DNA of 64,000 bases. It comes from F-183 sp964627455 (GTDB taxonomy: Bacteria > Acidobacteriota > Terriglobia > Bryobacterales > Bryobacteraceae). The notes below the pieces were generated by a model. The model was not told the origin of the DNA. It saw only the letters and a program-made list of their open reading frames with translations, and made no database searches. This document shows positions 8,005 to 16,083 of the stretch, in pieces (position 1 is the first letter of the stretch; every line of letters begins with the position of its first letter). The stretch spans positions 1 through 64,000 of the forward strand of contig CAZVKC010000031.1 in NCBI GenBank assembly GCA_964627455.1, in the 5' to 3' direction. A program made the position numbers and the translations under genes.

Positions 8005-9215
8005 TTTGCTTTCGCGACCTCCACGGCGAATACATATGTATCGCCGAACATGTTCGAACGGAACACCACCCAGGCGTTATCCGGCGTGAAACTGACGTTC
8101 GGCTCGAGTCGGTAATTGTGTTTGGACATGTTGACCAGGCGTTCGGCGCGCAGCACGCCTGGCTGCACGAACGCCGGATCATCGACACCGCGATTGTCGA
8201 GCAGTTGCGGCCGGAACAGATAGATCCACCGTCCGTCGGGCGCCTTCGCGACCTGTCCGGGATCCCCGCCATCGCCGCACAGGAGCGAACCGTCGCGCGT
8301 GACATTGAAGTGGATCGACCACTCGTTGCGCTGCAGGTGATACCAGCGGCGCCGTGCCGTGTCGACGTCGAAAGCCGCGAGCCAGAAGTCCTCGCCGCGC
8401 GGCGTTTGGAGGTCATACCAGATCGTCTTGCCGTCCGCGGACCAGAACTCGTGCCCGAAAATCTCCATCGCCATCGTGCGGGTGTGGATCTTGCGGATCC
8501 CCGTGCCGTCGGTGCGAATGGTCCAGATGCGATCGACCTTGTGCCAGGGACCTTCGTGGCAGAACATCAGCAAGCCGGGATCCGACGGCGAGAACAACAG
8601 GTGATTCAGCCAGTCGGTCGCACGATGAATCACGCGGACCTCGCCGGTCGCGACATTCAAGGTGTACATCGCCATCGGCAGGCGCGCCGCCAGGCGATCT
8701 TCCATCATCTGGCCTTTGTTGGCCGGTTGATCGAGCGCATGTCCCTGTTGCTGCTGCGGGCGCGCGTTGGCGCCGTAATCCGCGCCGTCGCCTTCGATGT
8801 ATGTGCCGGCAAGCAGCGTCTCGTCCGCATTCACCGTCGAGATGCCGCCTCTCCGGGGCAACTCACCGATCTTGCGCGTCTCGCCGGTATCGACATTGGT
8901 CCAGAAAGCCGCGCCGTCGCGAAGGTAAAACACACGCTGTGTCTTGCGTCCCGCGTCGATCAGCCGGACCTTGCCCGTCACCACGGCTCGCGCGGACTTT
9001 GAAGCGAGGTCCAGCACCGAGATCCCGTTCGAGGTCGTGTAGACGAGTTTCTTCCCGTCCGCGGTATAGCCGTTCTGATTGAAGTACAGGCTCGCGCTGC
9101 CGGGCTCATCGGTCAGGCGAACCACACGATGGCCCGTATCCGGATCCACCCAGGATTTCGGCGGCGCGCCGGAGTCCGCCGCCAGCAGGAACAACGGGAG
9201 CGCAAGCACCAACAT
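8001..9215 (-). CDS. Exported oligogalacturonate-lyase-like beta-propeller protein
   Basis: 404 residues with an N-terminal signal (LVLALPLFLLAAD). The rest reads as a seven-bladed-propeller pattern (TGHRVVRLTDEPGSASLYF, YTADGKKLVYTT and further blades). It has the features of polysaccharide lyase family 22: NHLLFSPSDP, FCHEGPWHKVDRIW and GHEFWSADGKTIWYD, where His residues coordinate the metal. PL22 enzymes split oligogalacturonides from pectin and are usually cytosolic, so the signal peptide is noteworthy. The gene overlaps the nitrilase gene and lies 6 nt after the PIN-TRAM gene. Family assignment is fairly sure; substrate less so. Confidence 0.75.
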   Translation of the reverse strand: MLVLALPLFLLAADSGAPPKSWVDPDTGHRVVRLTDEPGSASLYFNQNGYTADGKKLVYTTSNGISVLDLASKSARAVVTGKVRLIDAGRKTQRVFYLRDGAAFWTNVDTGETRKIGELPRRGGISTVNADETLLAGTYIEGDGADYGANARPQQQQGHALDQPANKGQMMEDRLAARLPMAMYTLNVATGEVRVIHRATDWLNHLLFSPSDPGLLMFCHEGPWHKVDRIWTIRTDGTGIRKIHTRTMAMEIFGHEFWSADGKTIWYDLQTPRGEDFWLAAFDVDTARRRWYHLQRNEWSIHFNVTRDGSLLCGDGGDPGQVAKAPDGRWIYLFRPQLLDNRGVDDPAFVQPGVLRAERLVNMSKHNYRLEPNVSFTPDNAWVVFRSNMFGDTYVFAVEVAKAK

Positions 9216-9221
9216 CGAGGA

Positions 9222-10271
9222 TTAACCGTGCTGCGCCGTCGGCGGCGCATGATGCGGTTCGCGATGCGGCGCAGGCTGCCGGTGTTCGCGGTCGTCGTAC
9301 TTGCCGAAGATCATCTTGCCGGCAGTGGTCTGCAACACCGACGTGACCGTAATGTCGATGGTCTTCGAGATCTGGCGCTTGGCGTTATCGACCACCACCA
9401 TCGTGCCGTCGTCGAGGTACGCAACGCCCTGGTTGAATTCCTTGCCCTCTTTGAGGATGAACACGCGCATCGTCTCACCCGGCAGCACCACAGGGCGCAG
9501 GGCGTTCGCGAGATCGTTGATGTTCAGCACATCGACTTTGTGCAACTGCGCGACCTTATTGAGGTTGAAGTCGTTGGTCACGACCTTGCAGTCGTACAGC
9601 TTGCCCAGTTCGATCAGCTTCATGTCGACTTCCTTGATCGCAGGGAAGTCCTCTTCGATGATCTGGACGTGCAAGTCAGGATTGTTCTGCAGGCGTTGCA
9701 GGATGTCGAGGCCGCGGCGTCCGCGATTGCGCTTGCCGGAGTCCGAGGAATCGGCCACCAGTTGCAGTTCGCGCAGCACGAACTGCGGGATCACCAGTGG
9801 ACCTTCGAGGAACCCGGTTTCCGCGATATCCGCGATGCGCCCATCGATGATGACGCTGGTATCGAGAATCTTGAAGGTCTGCTGCGAATTTTTCTCGCCG
9901 CCGAACAGTCCGCCGAAGGCAGCGAGGTTGAGCAGGTCGCCCTTGGCCGCGCCGACAGCGAGCCCGCAGTAGGCCATCCAAAGCAGGATCGCCACTTGTA
10001 TGAATGCAGCCGTATCTTTCGGAAGAACCGGACCGACGACGAGAGAAATGAGATAGGCGCCGAGGATTCCGAGCACGGAACCAAACGCGGCACCCATGAG
10101 ACGTTTTAAGCTGACTTGCCTGACGCGGAACTCGAAGGCGAGGATGACGCCGCCTAAACCAAGTCCGAACAGGCCGCCCAACCAGGGGTCAAACTGGAAT
10201 GGACGCAGAAAATACCCCGCGGCGGCCATCAAAACCGCCAGAGAGACACGAAGGACTAAGAACTCGTTCAC
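9222..10271 (-). CDS. PIN-TRAM domain membrane protein (YacL-like)
   Basis: 349 residues. Four transmembrane helices (about 5-115) are followed by a PIN nuclease domain opening with KILDTSVIIDGRI and including the acidic VVTNDFNLNK motif, then a TRAM RNA-binding domain (PGETMRVFILKEGKEFNQGVAYLDDGTMVVV) and a His/Pro-rich tail. This is the architecture of Bacillus YacL, which commonly sits directly before ispD and ispF. Here two carbohydrate/amide-related genes intervene. Role: predicted membrane-anchored ribonuclease, function not settled. Confidence 0.9.
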   Translation of the reverse strand: MNEFLVLRVSLAVLMAAAGYFLRPFQFDPWLGGLFGLGLGGVILAFEFRVRQVSLKRLMGAAFGSVLGILGAYLISLVVGPVLPKDTAAFIQVAILLWMAYCGLAVGAAKGDLLNLAAFGGLFGGEKNSQQTFKILDTSVIIDGRIADIAETGFLEGPLVIPQFVLRELQLVADSSDSGKRNRGRRGLDILQRLQNNPDLHVQIIEEDFPAIKEVDMKLIELGKLYDCKVVTNDFNLNKVAQLHKVDVLNINDLANALRPVVLPGETMRVFILKEGKEFNQGVAYLDDGTMVVVDNAKRQISKTIDITVTSVLQTTAGKMIFGKYDDREHRQPAPHREPHHAPPTAQHG

Positions 10272-10328
10272 CTGGTACCCGCCAGTTCTCTTGTCAAAGA
10301 CTAGGTGAAGAGTATATCACCACTGACA

Positions 10329-10344
10329 ATCCACTCGCGTGGAT
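10329..10344. other. Short hairpin after the RRM gene
   Basis: ATCCAC, a 4-nt loop, then GTGGAT (10329-10334 with 10339-10344) lies 21 nt beyond the RRM stop. There is no T-run, so I do not call it a terminator. Confidence 0.25.
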
Positions 10345-10364
10345 CTCAGGGCAAGCCAGCGGAA

Positions 10365-10829
10365 TTAGAGGGCCTTGGCCAGTTCTTCGGCAAACGCACT
10401 CGGAGGACCGGAAGGACGGCGGCGTTTGTCGCCACCACGCCCTGCGGCGCCTGCTCCGCTGCCCGCTCCCGCCGCGCCACGCGGACCACTGCCCACGCCG
10501 CCACGACGTTCATACCCTTGACCACCGGGACCACCTGCAGCGCCCCTCACTCCGGGGCCGGACTTGTCGCCCTTGCCCTTGGGCGGCTGGGCTGGATTGG
10601 CGCGCAGGAGGCGATCTTCGAGGGGGGCACGATCGAAGCGGCGAATGATCGAATTCATCTCCTCCTGATTAGGAGCTTCGATGAACGCGAAGCCTTTCGA
10701 CTCCTGGGTTTCGGGATTGCGGATGACCTTGACGTTATCGGCGACCAGGTTTTCGGCGGCGAGCCATGATTTGATGTCGTCGGCCGTGACCCAGAGAGGC
10801 AAGTTTCCGAGGAAAACGGTAAAACTCAT
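10365..10829 (-). CDS. RRM-domain RNA-binding protein
   Basis: 154 residues from the ATG at 10829 (MSFTVFLGNLPLWVTADD). One RNA recognition motif fills residues 1-80: RNP2 is VFLGNL and RNP1 is KGFAFIEA. The remainder is a Gly/Arg-rich, low-complexity tail of the kind seen in cold-induced RNA-binding proteins. The gene is monocistronic on the minus strand, with a perfect 8-bp inverted repeat about 75 nt before the start. Likely an RNA chaperone or stress-type RNA binder; cold induction is inference from relatives. Confidence 0.85.
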   Translation of the reverse strand: MSFTVFLGNLPLWVTADDIKSWLAAENLVADNVKVIRNPETQESKGFAFIEAPNQEEMNSIIRRFDRAPLEDRLLRANPAQPPKGKGDKSGPGVRGAAGGPGGQGYERRGGVGSGPRGAAGAGSGAGAAGRGGDKRRRPSGPPSAFAEELAKAL

Positions 10830-10904
10830 TCTGAAAGGCTTTCTACTCCGTAGCGGGGGTAACTTCGAGGAAGAACTCCATGAAGGCAATATCATCGTAG
10901 CATA

Positions 10905-10930
10905 GCGTCCCACTAGCGTAAATGGGACGC
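10905..10930. promoter_or_regulatory. Perfect inverted repeat in the RRM upstream region
   Basis: GCGTCCCA (10905-10912) and TGGGACGC (10923-10930) form an 8-bp perfect stem with a 10-nt loop. On the minus strand it is immediately followed by TATGCT, a possible -10 box, so it may be an operator overlapping the promoter, or a 5' leader hairpin if transcription starts further up. No T-run follows on either strand, so it is not a terminator. Confidence 0.4.
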
Positions 10931-10955
10931 GCGGGAAAAAGTTGACACAGCACGC

Positions 10956-10997
10956 AAAAAGCAACAGGGCAGCGGCGTCTGACACGCTTCGCTGCCC
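10956..10997 (-). terminator. Rho-independent terminator after the glycine-zipper gene
   Basis: On the minus strand GGGCAGCG (10997-10990) pairs with CGCTGCCC (10974-10967), with an inner GCGT/ACGC stem, and a T-rich tail TGTTGCTTTTT ends at 10956. It lies about 33 nt after the stop of the gene at 11030. Confidence 0.65.
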
Positions 10998-11029
10998 CGC
11001 GGGTCCGGCATCGATGAGGACGTCGCTCG

Positions 11030-11455
11030 CTAGAGCAACCGCTTCTCTGCACCCTCTGGAACGTTTCCAGCGGGCGCGGGCTTCGCCTGGGGATCCGGCT
11101 TCCCCTTAGCTGTCATGCGATCGTAGATCAGCCCCGCGATGCCTCCGACCGCGGCTCCGACGGCAGCGCCTTTGCCTCGATCATCCTTCGCGATCAACGC
11201 GCCCAGCGCCGAGCCGATCGCGGCTGCCGTGCCGATGATCGCCGCGCTTTCTTTCTTGTCCCGTACCTTCGGCGCCGGCTTCGCGGCGTCTTCCGGCTGC
11301 GCCTTGTCGAAGGCGCTCAGATTGTCGACAAGCTGGTTCAAGGTCGTGACCACGGGATCGGCCGCCGCTGCACCAGCCTGAGGCGGTTCCGCCGCGAGAC
11401 CGACGCCGGCAGCGAGAACGGCAAGTGCCGCGGTCCACGCACTCCTCTGTTTCAT
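11030..11455 (-). CDS. Exported glycine-zipper protein
   Basis: 141 residues from the ATG at 11455, 6 nt after a GGAGG Shine-Dalgarno sequence. A signal peptide (WTAALAVLAAGVGLAAE) is followed by an Ala/Pro-rich linker and then two small-residue helices (IIGTAAAIGSALGALIA and GAAVGAAVGGIAGLIYD) separated by a charged KDDRGKG turn. This is the glycine-zipper pattern of envelope proteins that insert or pack in membranes. No lipobox is present. Monocistronic, divergent from the PNPOx-like gene and followed by a clear terminator. Exact role unknown. Confidence 0.65.
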   Translation of the reverse strand: MKQRSAWTAALAVLAAGVGLAAEPPQAGAAAADPVVTTLNQLVDNLSAFDKAQPEDAAKPAPKVRDKKESAAIIGTAAAIGSALGALIAKDDRGKGAAVGAAVGGIAGLIYDRMTAKGKPDPQAKPAPAGNVPEGAEKRLL

Positions 11456-11520
11456 TGCATCCTCCGACTGTGAGATGCGCGGCCTCCCACACGGTTGCCG
11501 CCCGGGCAAATTAAAATTCG

Positions 11521-11549
11521 TTGAACGCCGCCCGTCGTCGCGATAAGAT
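11521..11549 (+). promoter_or_regulatory. Promoter of the PNPOx-like gene
   Basis: TTGAAC (11521-11526), a 17-nt spacer and TAAGAT (11544-11549). Only 8 nt separate the -10 box from the ATG at 11558 and no Shine-Dalgarno sequence is present, so the mRNA is predicted to be leaderless or nearly so. Confidence 0.6.
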
Positions 11550-11557
11550 GCTGGCTT

Positions 11558-11980
11558 ATGGCGACTCAAGCGGATCTCTACCGGTTCCTCGCAGAACCTC
11601 GCAACAAACTGGCGGTGCTCGGCACCACAAGCCCCGAGTCCGGATCTCAAACCGCTCTCGTCGGCATCGCCGTCACCGGGGACCTCGAGATCATTTTTGA
11701 CACCGTCAAGAGCAGCCGCAAGTACGCGAACCTCATGGCGGATCCTCGCTGTTCCTTCGTCTGCGGACTCGGCGTCGACGCCACCGTCCAGTTCCAGGGC
11801 GTCGCGCGCGAGATCCCTTCGGATTCCGACCTCGTTCGCAACGTCTACTTCAAGGCGTTCCCGGATGGACAGGGCCGCCTCTCCTGGCCGGGAATCGTCC
11901 ATTTCGCCGTGCGTCCCACGTGGATCCGCATGAGCGACTATGGCGACACCCCGCCCCGGATCGACGAGTTCCAGTTCTGA
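11558..11980 (+). CDS. Pyridoxamine 5'-phosphate oxidase-like flavoprotein
   Basis: 140 residues covering one split-barrel FMN-binding domain: the KLAVLGTTSPESG opening strand, the LEIIFDTVKSSRKYANLMADPRCSFV segment typical of the family, and a WIRMSDY C-terminal strand. Family members reduce or bind small cofactors such as FMN, F420 or haem; true PNPOx sequences are longer and carry a C-terminal dimerisation domain that is absent here. The gene is followed 13 nt later by the carboxylesterase. Specific substrate unknown. Confidence 0.8.
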   Translation: MATQADLYRFLAEPRNKLAVLGTTSPESGSQTALVGIAVTGDLEIIFDTVKSSRKYANLMADPRCSFVCGLGVDATVQFQGVAREIPSDSDLVRNVYFKAFPDGQGRLSWPGIVHFAVRPTWIRMSDYGDTPPRIDEFQF

Positions 11981-11993
11981 AATAATCAGCAAC

Positions 11994-13520
11994 ATGCCGT
12001 CGTCGTTGCGCTTTGCTCTGCTCGCCGCCGTGCCGGTTCTGCTCGCGAGCGCGCAGGACCAGAATCTTCTTGTTTCCATCGCCACGGGAAAGATCTCGGG
12101 CGCGCCGGGACGCAACCCGGAGATTCGCGTCTTCAAAGGCATTCCGTACGCGAAACCGCCGGTCGACAATCTGCGCTGGAAACCTCCGCAGGCCCCTGTT
12201 GCATGGAGCGGCGTTCGGCCGGCCACGGAATTCGGCCACGTCTGTATGCAACTGCCGTACCCGGAAACGTCGCTCTACTTTTCGCCCGCCAAACCGATGA
12301 GCGAGGACTGCCTGTACCTCAACGTCTGGACTGGCGCGAAGTCCGCGGCAGCCGAACGGCGGCCCGTGATGGTGTGGATCCACGGCGGAGCCTTCACACG
12401 CGGATCCGGCGCGCTTCCCACCTACGACGGCGAACTGCTGGCGTCGAAGGGCGTTGTCGTCGTGACCGTCAACTATCGCCTGGGGATCTTCGGGTTCCTT
12501 GCGCACCCGGATCTCACCCGTGAAAGCGACGTAAAGGCATCCGGCAACTACGCGCTGCTGGACATGGTGAAAGCGCTCGAGTGGGTGAAACAGAACATCG
12601 CGACCTTCGGCGGCGACCCGAGCAAGGTCACGATCTTCGGCGAATCGGCGGGGTCCTTCGCCGTGAACCTGCTGCAAGCCTCGCCGCTCGCGCGCGGCTT
12701 GTTTCATCGCGTCATCGGGGAAAGCGGAGCAAACTTCGGCAGTGGCGGCGCCCGCACCCTTGCGCTCGACGCGGCCGAGAAAGAAGGACTCAAACTCTCG
12801 GCTTCGATCGCGGACCTGCGAGCGCGTCCCGCAGCGGACCTGCTGAAAGTGGCAGGTGCGTTCCGGCCGGTCGTGGACAAGTGGTTCCTGCCCGCGGACG
12901 TCTCGACCGTTTTCGCCAAAGGCCAGCAGAACGACGTGCCATTGCTTGCGGGCTATAACCAGGATGAAGGGACGACACTCGCGCCCTGGACCGGCAACGC
13001 TTCGTACTTTGCGGGCATGCTTCGCCAGCGTTATCCCGCGTTCGCCGACGAGTTGCTGCAGATCTATCCGGCTTCGACTGACGAAGAAGCCGCGAGGTCT
13101 TACTACGCCAGCTTCCGCGATCAAACGATGGGCTGGCAGATGCGGACCTGGGTGCGGTCGGCGATCAAAACGGGCAAGTCGCCGGCGTACCTCTACTACT
13201 TCACGCGTGTGCCTCCTGGCGCGGACCTCAGGAAATACGGCGCGTACCACGCGGCAGAAATTCAATATGTGTTCGGGAACCTGAATCCGCGGCGCCCGTG
13301 GGAGGATGCGGATCGCGAACTTTCAGCCGCGATGACGGACTACTGGGTGAACTTCGCCGCGACTGGGGATCCCAACCGCAAAGGCGCCCGTCACTGGCCG
13401 AAGTACGACGCGCGCAAAGATCAGTCGATGGTCTTCGGCGACCACATCACCGTGCAACCGGGCGTCAACCGGAAAGCGCTCGACTTACTGGATCGGATCG
13501 CCGCTTCGGCGCCGAACTAA
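11994..13520 (+). CDS. Secreted type-B carboxylesterase
   Basis: 508 residues from the ATG at 11994, which opens on a signal peptide (LRFALLAAVPVLLASAQ). It has the carboxylesterase/lipase signature: EDCLYLNVW, the oxyanion HGGAFTRGSG, nucleophile Ser in FGESAGS, acid in NQDEGT, and catalytic His in YHAAEIQYVFG. It hydrolyses carboxylic esters in the periplasm or outside; natural substrate unknown. An AATAAT hexamer sits 7 nt before the ATG, so it may also have its own leaderless transcript. The stop overlaps the convergent holA stop by 4 nt. Confidence 0.9.
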   Translation: MPSSLRFALLAAVPVLLASAQDQNLLVSIATGKISGAPGRNPEIRVFKGIPYAKPPVDNLRWKPPQAPVAWSGVRPATEFGHVCMQLPYPETSLYFSPAKPMSEDCLYLNVWTGAKSAAAERRPVMVWIHGGAFTRGSGALPTYDGELLASKGVVVVTVNYRLGIFGFLAHPDLTRESDVKASGNYALLDMVKALEWVKQNIATFGGDPSKVTIFGESAGSFAVNLLQASPLARGLFHRVIGESGANFGSGGARTLALDAAEKEGLKLSASIADLRARPAADLLKVAGAFRPVVDKWFLPADVSTVFAKGQQNDVPLLAGYNQDEGTTLAPWTGNASYFAGMLRQRYPAFADELLQIYPASTDEEAARSYYASFRDQTMGWQMRTWVRSAIKTGKSPAYLYYFTRVPPGADLRKYGAYHAAEIQYVFGNLNPRRPWEDADRELSAAMTDYWVNFAATGDPNRKGARHWPKYDARKDQSMVFGDHITVQPGVNRKALDLLDRIAASAPN

Positions 13521-14557
13521 CTGGTCAACGCGAGGATCAGGTTCTCGAACACCGTGCGATCATCGGGACGTGTATCACGCAAATCGCGATCCGCGCCGAA
13601 CAACAGCTTCACGGCCTTCTCGGCCTTCGAACGCGGGAACGCTGAAACGGTTTGCGCGACTTGTTCCGCGCGATCGCGCCACATGCGGATCCCCAGTTTC
13701 GTGAAGTGCCCGATGATCTGCTGCGAGTTCCGCAACCCGGCCTCGTGCGCGATCAGCGCGTATTTGAACTGCCCGGCCACGAACGTCAATGCGAGCGGCA
13801 GGTACTCGCCCTCGCGCACCAGCGAATCCAGAATGTCGAGCGCTTTGCCGCGATTTCCCTGCCCCATCGCGGCGACCAGCGCGAAAATCGTGGAGGTCCG
13901 CGCGTTGGGGATCAGCGCCGCCAGATCATCGGCCGTCACCTTGCGATCCGTACCCGCAAACAGGCTCAGCTTTTCGATTTCGTTGGAGATCCGCAACACG
14001 TCGCCGGCGCAGGCTTCCATCAGCAGCGCGAGTTCTCCGGCGCCAATTTGCAGTCCGTTCTTGCGAACGAGATCCTGCGCCATGTTCCGCGCCACGGCCG
14101 GATCCACCGGGTGAAACTCCACTTGTGACTTGATCGGCTTGTAGAACTTCAGCACGCGTTCCATGCGCGCCTTGTCTTCGCCATCGAAATCGAACTTGCG
14201 CGCATCGAACACGACCACCACGCCGGGCGTCGGATTCTTGAGATACGACACGAGTTCCGCCGCGGCTTCGGCGCCGGCTTCCTCGGTCATGCGCTTGGGC
14301 AACGCGCTTTCGGCGCCCCCCACCCAGATCACACGATTGCTCGCAAACAGCGACATGGCGCGAGCGTCGTCCAGAGCTTCCGCGAGCGTGAGTTGATCGA
14401 GATCGAGCGGCGTCCAGCCTTCCTCGTCATCGCCCAGCACCGCCTGCTTTAGAGCGCGCCGGCACTGGTCACGCTGGAACCCCTCGGGTCCCACAAACAG
14501 ATACACCGGCGCGGGCGTCCCCTTGGTGACTTCTGCCAGAAACTGTGCGGGCGTCAC
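13517..14557 (-). CDS. holA: DNA polymerase III subunit delta
   Basis: 346 residues, the usual HolA length. N-terminal PVYLFVGPEGFQRDQC is the degenerate AAA+ domain I. Later segments such as GDVLRISNEIEKLSLFAG and the sensor region RTSTIFALVAAMGQG match the delta clamp-loader subunit, which opens the beta clamp. As in other delta proteins no functional Walker A motif is present. The last gene of the psd-pssA-asd-like-lptE-holA operon, 4 nt after lptE; the lptE-holA pairing is conserved in many Gram-negatives. Confidence 0.9.
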   Translation of the reverse strand: MTPAQFLAEVTKGTPAPVYLFVGPEGFQRDQCRRALKQAVLGDDEEGWTPLDLDQLTLAEALDDARAMSLFASNRVIWVGGAESALPKRMTEEAGAEAAAELVSYLKNPTPGVVVVFDARKFDFDGEDKARMERVLKFYKPIKSQVEFHPVDPAVARNMAQDLVRKNGLQIGAGELALLMEACAGDVLRISNEIEKLSLFAGTDRKVTADDLAALIPNARTSTIFALVAAMGQGNRGKALDILDSLVREGEYLPLALTFVAGQFKYALIAHEAGLRNSQQIIGHFTKLGIRMWRDRAEQVAQTVSAFPRSKAEKAVKLLFGADRDLRDTRPDDRTVFENLILALTS

Positions 14558-14561
14558 GAGG

Positions 14562-15080
14562 CTAGAAGCCCTCCAGAATCGCGCTCACCAGCGAACGCGC
14601 TACCTCGCGACTCAAGCGGTCCAACGCAACGTCGCTCTCTTCGAAGTAGGTTTCGGGCTTCGTACTGATCTCGTACCGCTGATTAAACTGGAAACTCGGC
14701 CGCGTGAACAGCACCTTGCCGGTGGCCCGTTCGGTCAGCGTCGCCGACATGGTCACTGCGAACTGTACACCCGACGCGCGTCCGCTCGCCGGATCGAAAA
14801 TCGTCGGGAACGCCTGATAATTCATCACCGACCCGGTCAGGATCGCGTCCGCGTCTTCAGCCCGCGACACGATGCGATACCGGGTCCTCGCAACGAATTC
14901 GCGCGCGACATCCTGCGGGATCTTGTCGGTCAGCCGGTAGCGAACCGTGTTGTTGCTCCACGCCGGCACATAGATTTTGTGGATCGTCTTGGGGACGAGG
15001 TCCGCCTTGCCGGCCACGTGATACCCACAGCCCGACAGCAGGACACCAGCCGTCACAACCAGCCCTAAAGCACGAATCAT
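14562..15080 (-). CDS. lptE: LPS-assembly lipoprotein LptE
   Basis: 172 residues. The signal peptide ends in a lipobox (LLSGCGYHVAG) directly followed by the GYH motif typical of LptE/RlpB, and the rest is the small alpha/beta domain with KTIHKIYVPAWSNNT. LptE is the outer-membrane lipoprotein that plugs LptD during LPS insertion. Position just before holA supports the call. The start overlaps the stop of the preceding Asd-like gene by 4 nt. Confidence 0.88.
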   Translation of the reverse strand: MIRALGLVVTAGVLLSGCGYHVAGKADLVPKTIHKIYVPAWSNNTVRYRLTDKIPQDVAREFVARTRYRIVSRAEDADAILTGSVMNYQAFPTIFDPASGRASGVQFAVTMSATLTERATGKVLFTRPSFQFNQRYEISTKPETYFEESDVALDRLSREVARSLVSAILEGF

Positions 15081-16054
15081 AGGATTTGTTTTGCCGCCGC
15101 GAGAGCGTTCGATGCGGATACTCGCAGGTTATCAAAGGACATCCAGATCCACCAGCATTGCGGATCCCGGCGATCCCGCTTCAGCGAGCCGATCAGAAAG
15201 CCGTCCTGTTGCGATGCGCCGACGTTGCTCGGTGCTTCCGTCCCGCCGGTGCGCAGGTCGATGAGCGGATCCCCCTGCAGAAGTTTCGAAAGATCGTCGA
15301 CCTCACCCGCCATGCGGACGAACGCCAGCACGTTGTAGCCGTGGAATACCGGAGCCTGGATCAGGCGCAGCGACACCTTCGCGGCCGGCGACAGCGCTCG
15401 CAAGTCGCGATCAATGCGGTCTTCGATCGCGCCCAACGCCAGCGGAGCCTCTTCACCGTATTCGGAGAGCACGTTGAAGGCAACCTGCGCGTCGTAAACA
15501 TCCTTGGGCAGCGTCTGGAACGTTAGCAGGTTCGAGGTCTGTTTCTGCAACTCGCCGATCCCCGCGTGGCCGCGTTCACTGGCCGGTTCGAGCACCGTCA
15601 CCACCGCGGATTCGACGTACTTCAATTTCGTCAGCAACAGCGAAATCGCAATGGCAGCGGGGTGCGCGATGGCAAGGCGATCGCCTTCCGAATCCACACC
15701 GATCGCCGGAGCCGCGACCGCGAAACCGTCGCCGGCCGAACCGGACAAGTCCACGATGCAGGCATGCTTCGGTGCGAGCGACGCCCCCTTCGCACACGCG
15801 TCCGGCGCCCCGGCAAGAAACACCAGAGCCGCATCTTCCAGCGATTGGGCCGACAAGGGTTCGAGGTAGCTCAACGCGTCGTCGGCCGCGGAAACCAGCG
15901 AGGGTCCGGCAGCGGCGATGGTGCCTGCGCCCTCGGATTCGCCGGAAAACTGGCGCACACTCCAGGGCAATTTCTCATCACTGATGAGTTCCTGGAGTTC
16001 CCGCCCGAGCAGGGTCGCGCCACCGACGATGGCGACTGTGGTCTTGTTTTTCAT
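15077..16054 (-). CDS. Aspartate-semialdehyde dehydrogenase-like protein without the catalytic cysteine
   Basis: 325 residues. N-terminal VAIVGGATLLGRELQELI is the NADP-binding start of the Asd/ArgC family, and the C-terminal dimerisation half is recognisable (ASERGHAGIGELQKQT, IQAPVFHGYNVLAF). However the block that should read N-P-N-C-(S/T)-T reads AIAHPAAIAIS, so the catalytic Cys is an Ala, and the RVPV-xxGH His region is also altered. It is therefore probably not an active semialdehyde dehydrogenase. It sits between pssA and lptE in a phospholipid/envelope operon. A structural or regulatory role is inference. Confidence 0.75.
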   Translation of the reverse strand: MKNKTTVAIVGGATLLGRELQELISDEKLPWSVRQFSGESEGAGTIAAAGPSLVSAADDALSYLEPLSAQSLEDAALVFLAGAPDACAKGASLAPKHACIVDLSGSAGDGFAVAAPAIGVDSEGDRLAIAHPAAIAISLLLTKLKYVESAVVTVLEPASERGHAGIGELQKQTSNLLTFQTLPKDVYDAQVAFNVLSEYGEEAPLALGAIEDRIDRDLRALSPAAKVSLRLIQAPVFHGYNVLAFVRMAGEVDDLSKLLQGDPLIDLRTGGTEAPSNVGASQQDGFLIGSLKRDRRDPQCWWIWMSFDNLRVSASNALAAAKQIL

Positions 16055-16083
16055 TCGATTTCAGAATTCAGTTGTTGTTGTCC

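Noticed and set aside
10843..10881. 12-codon upstream ORF before the RRM gene (MEFFLEVTPATE)
   Set aside because: No ribosome binding site and no sign of a regulatory peptide; expected by chance.
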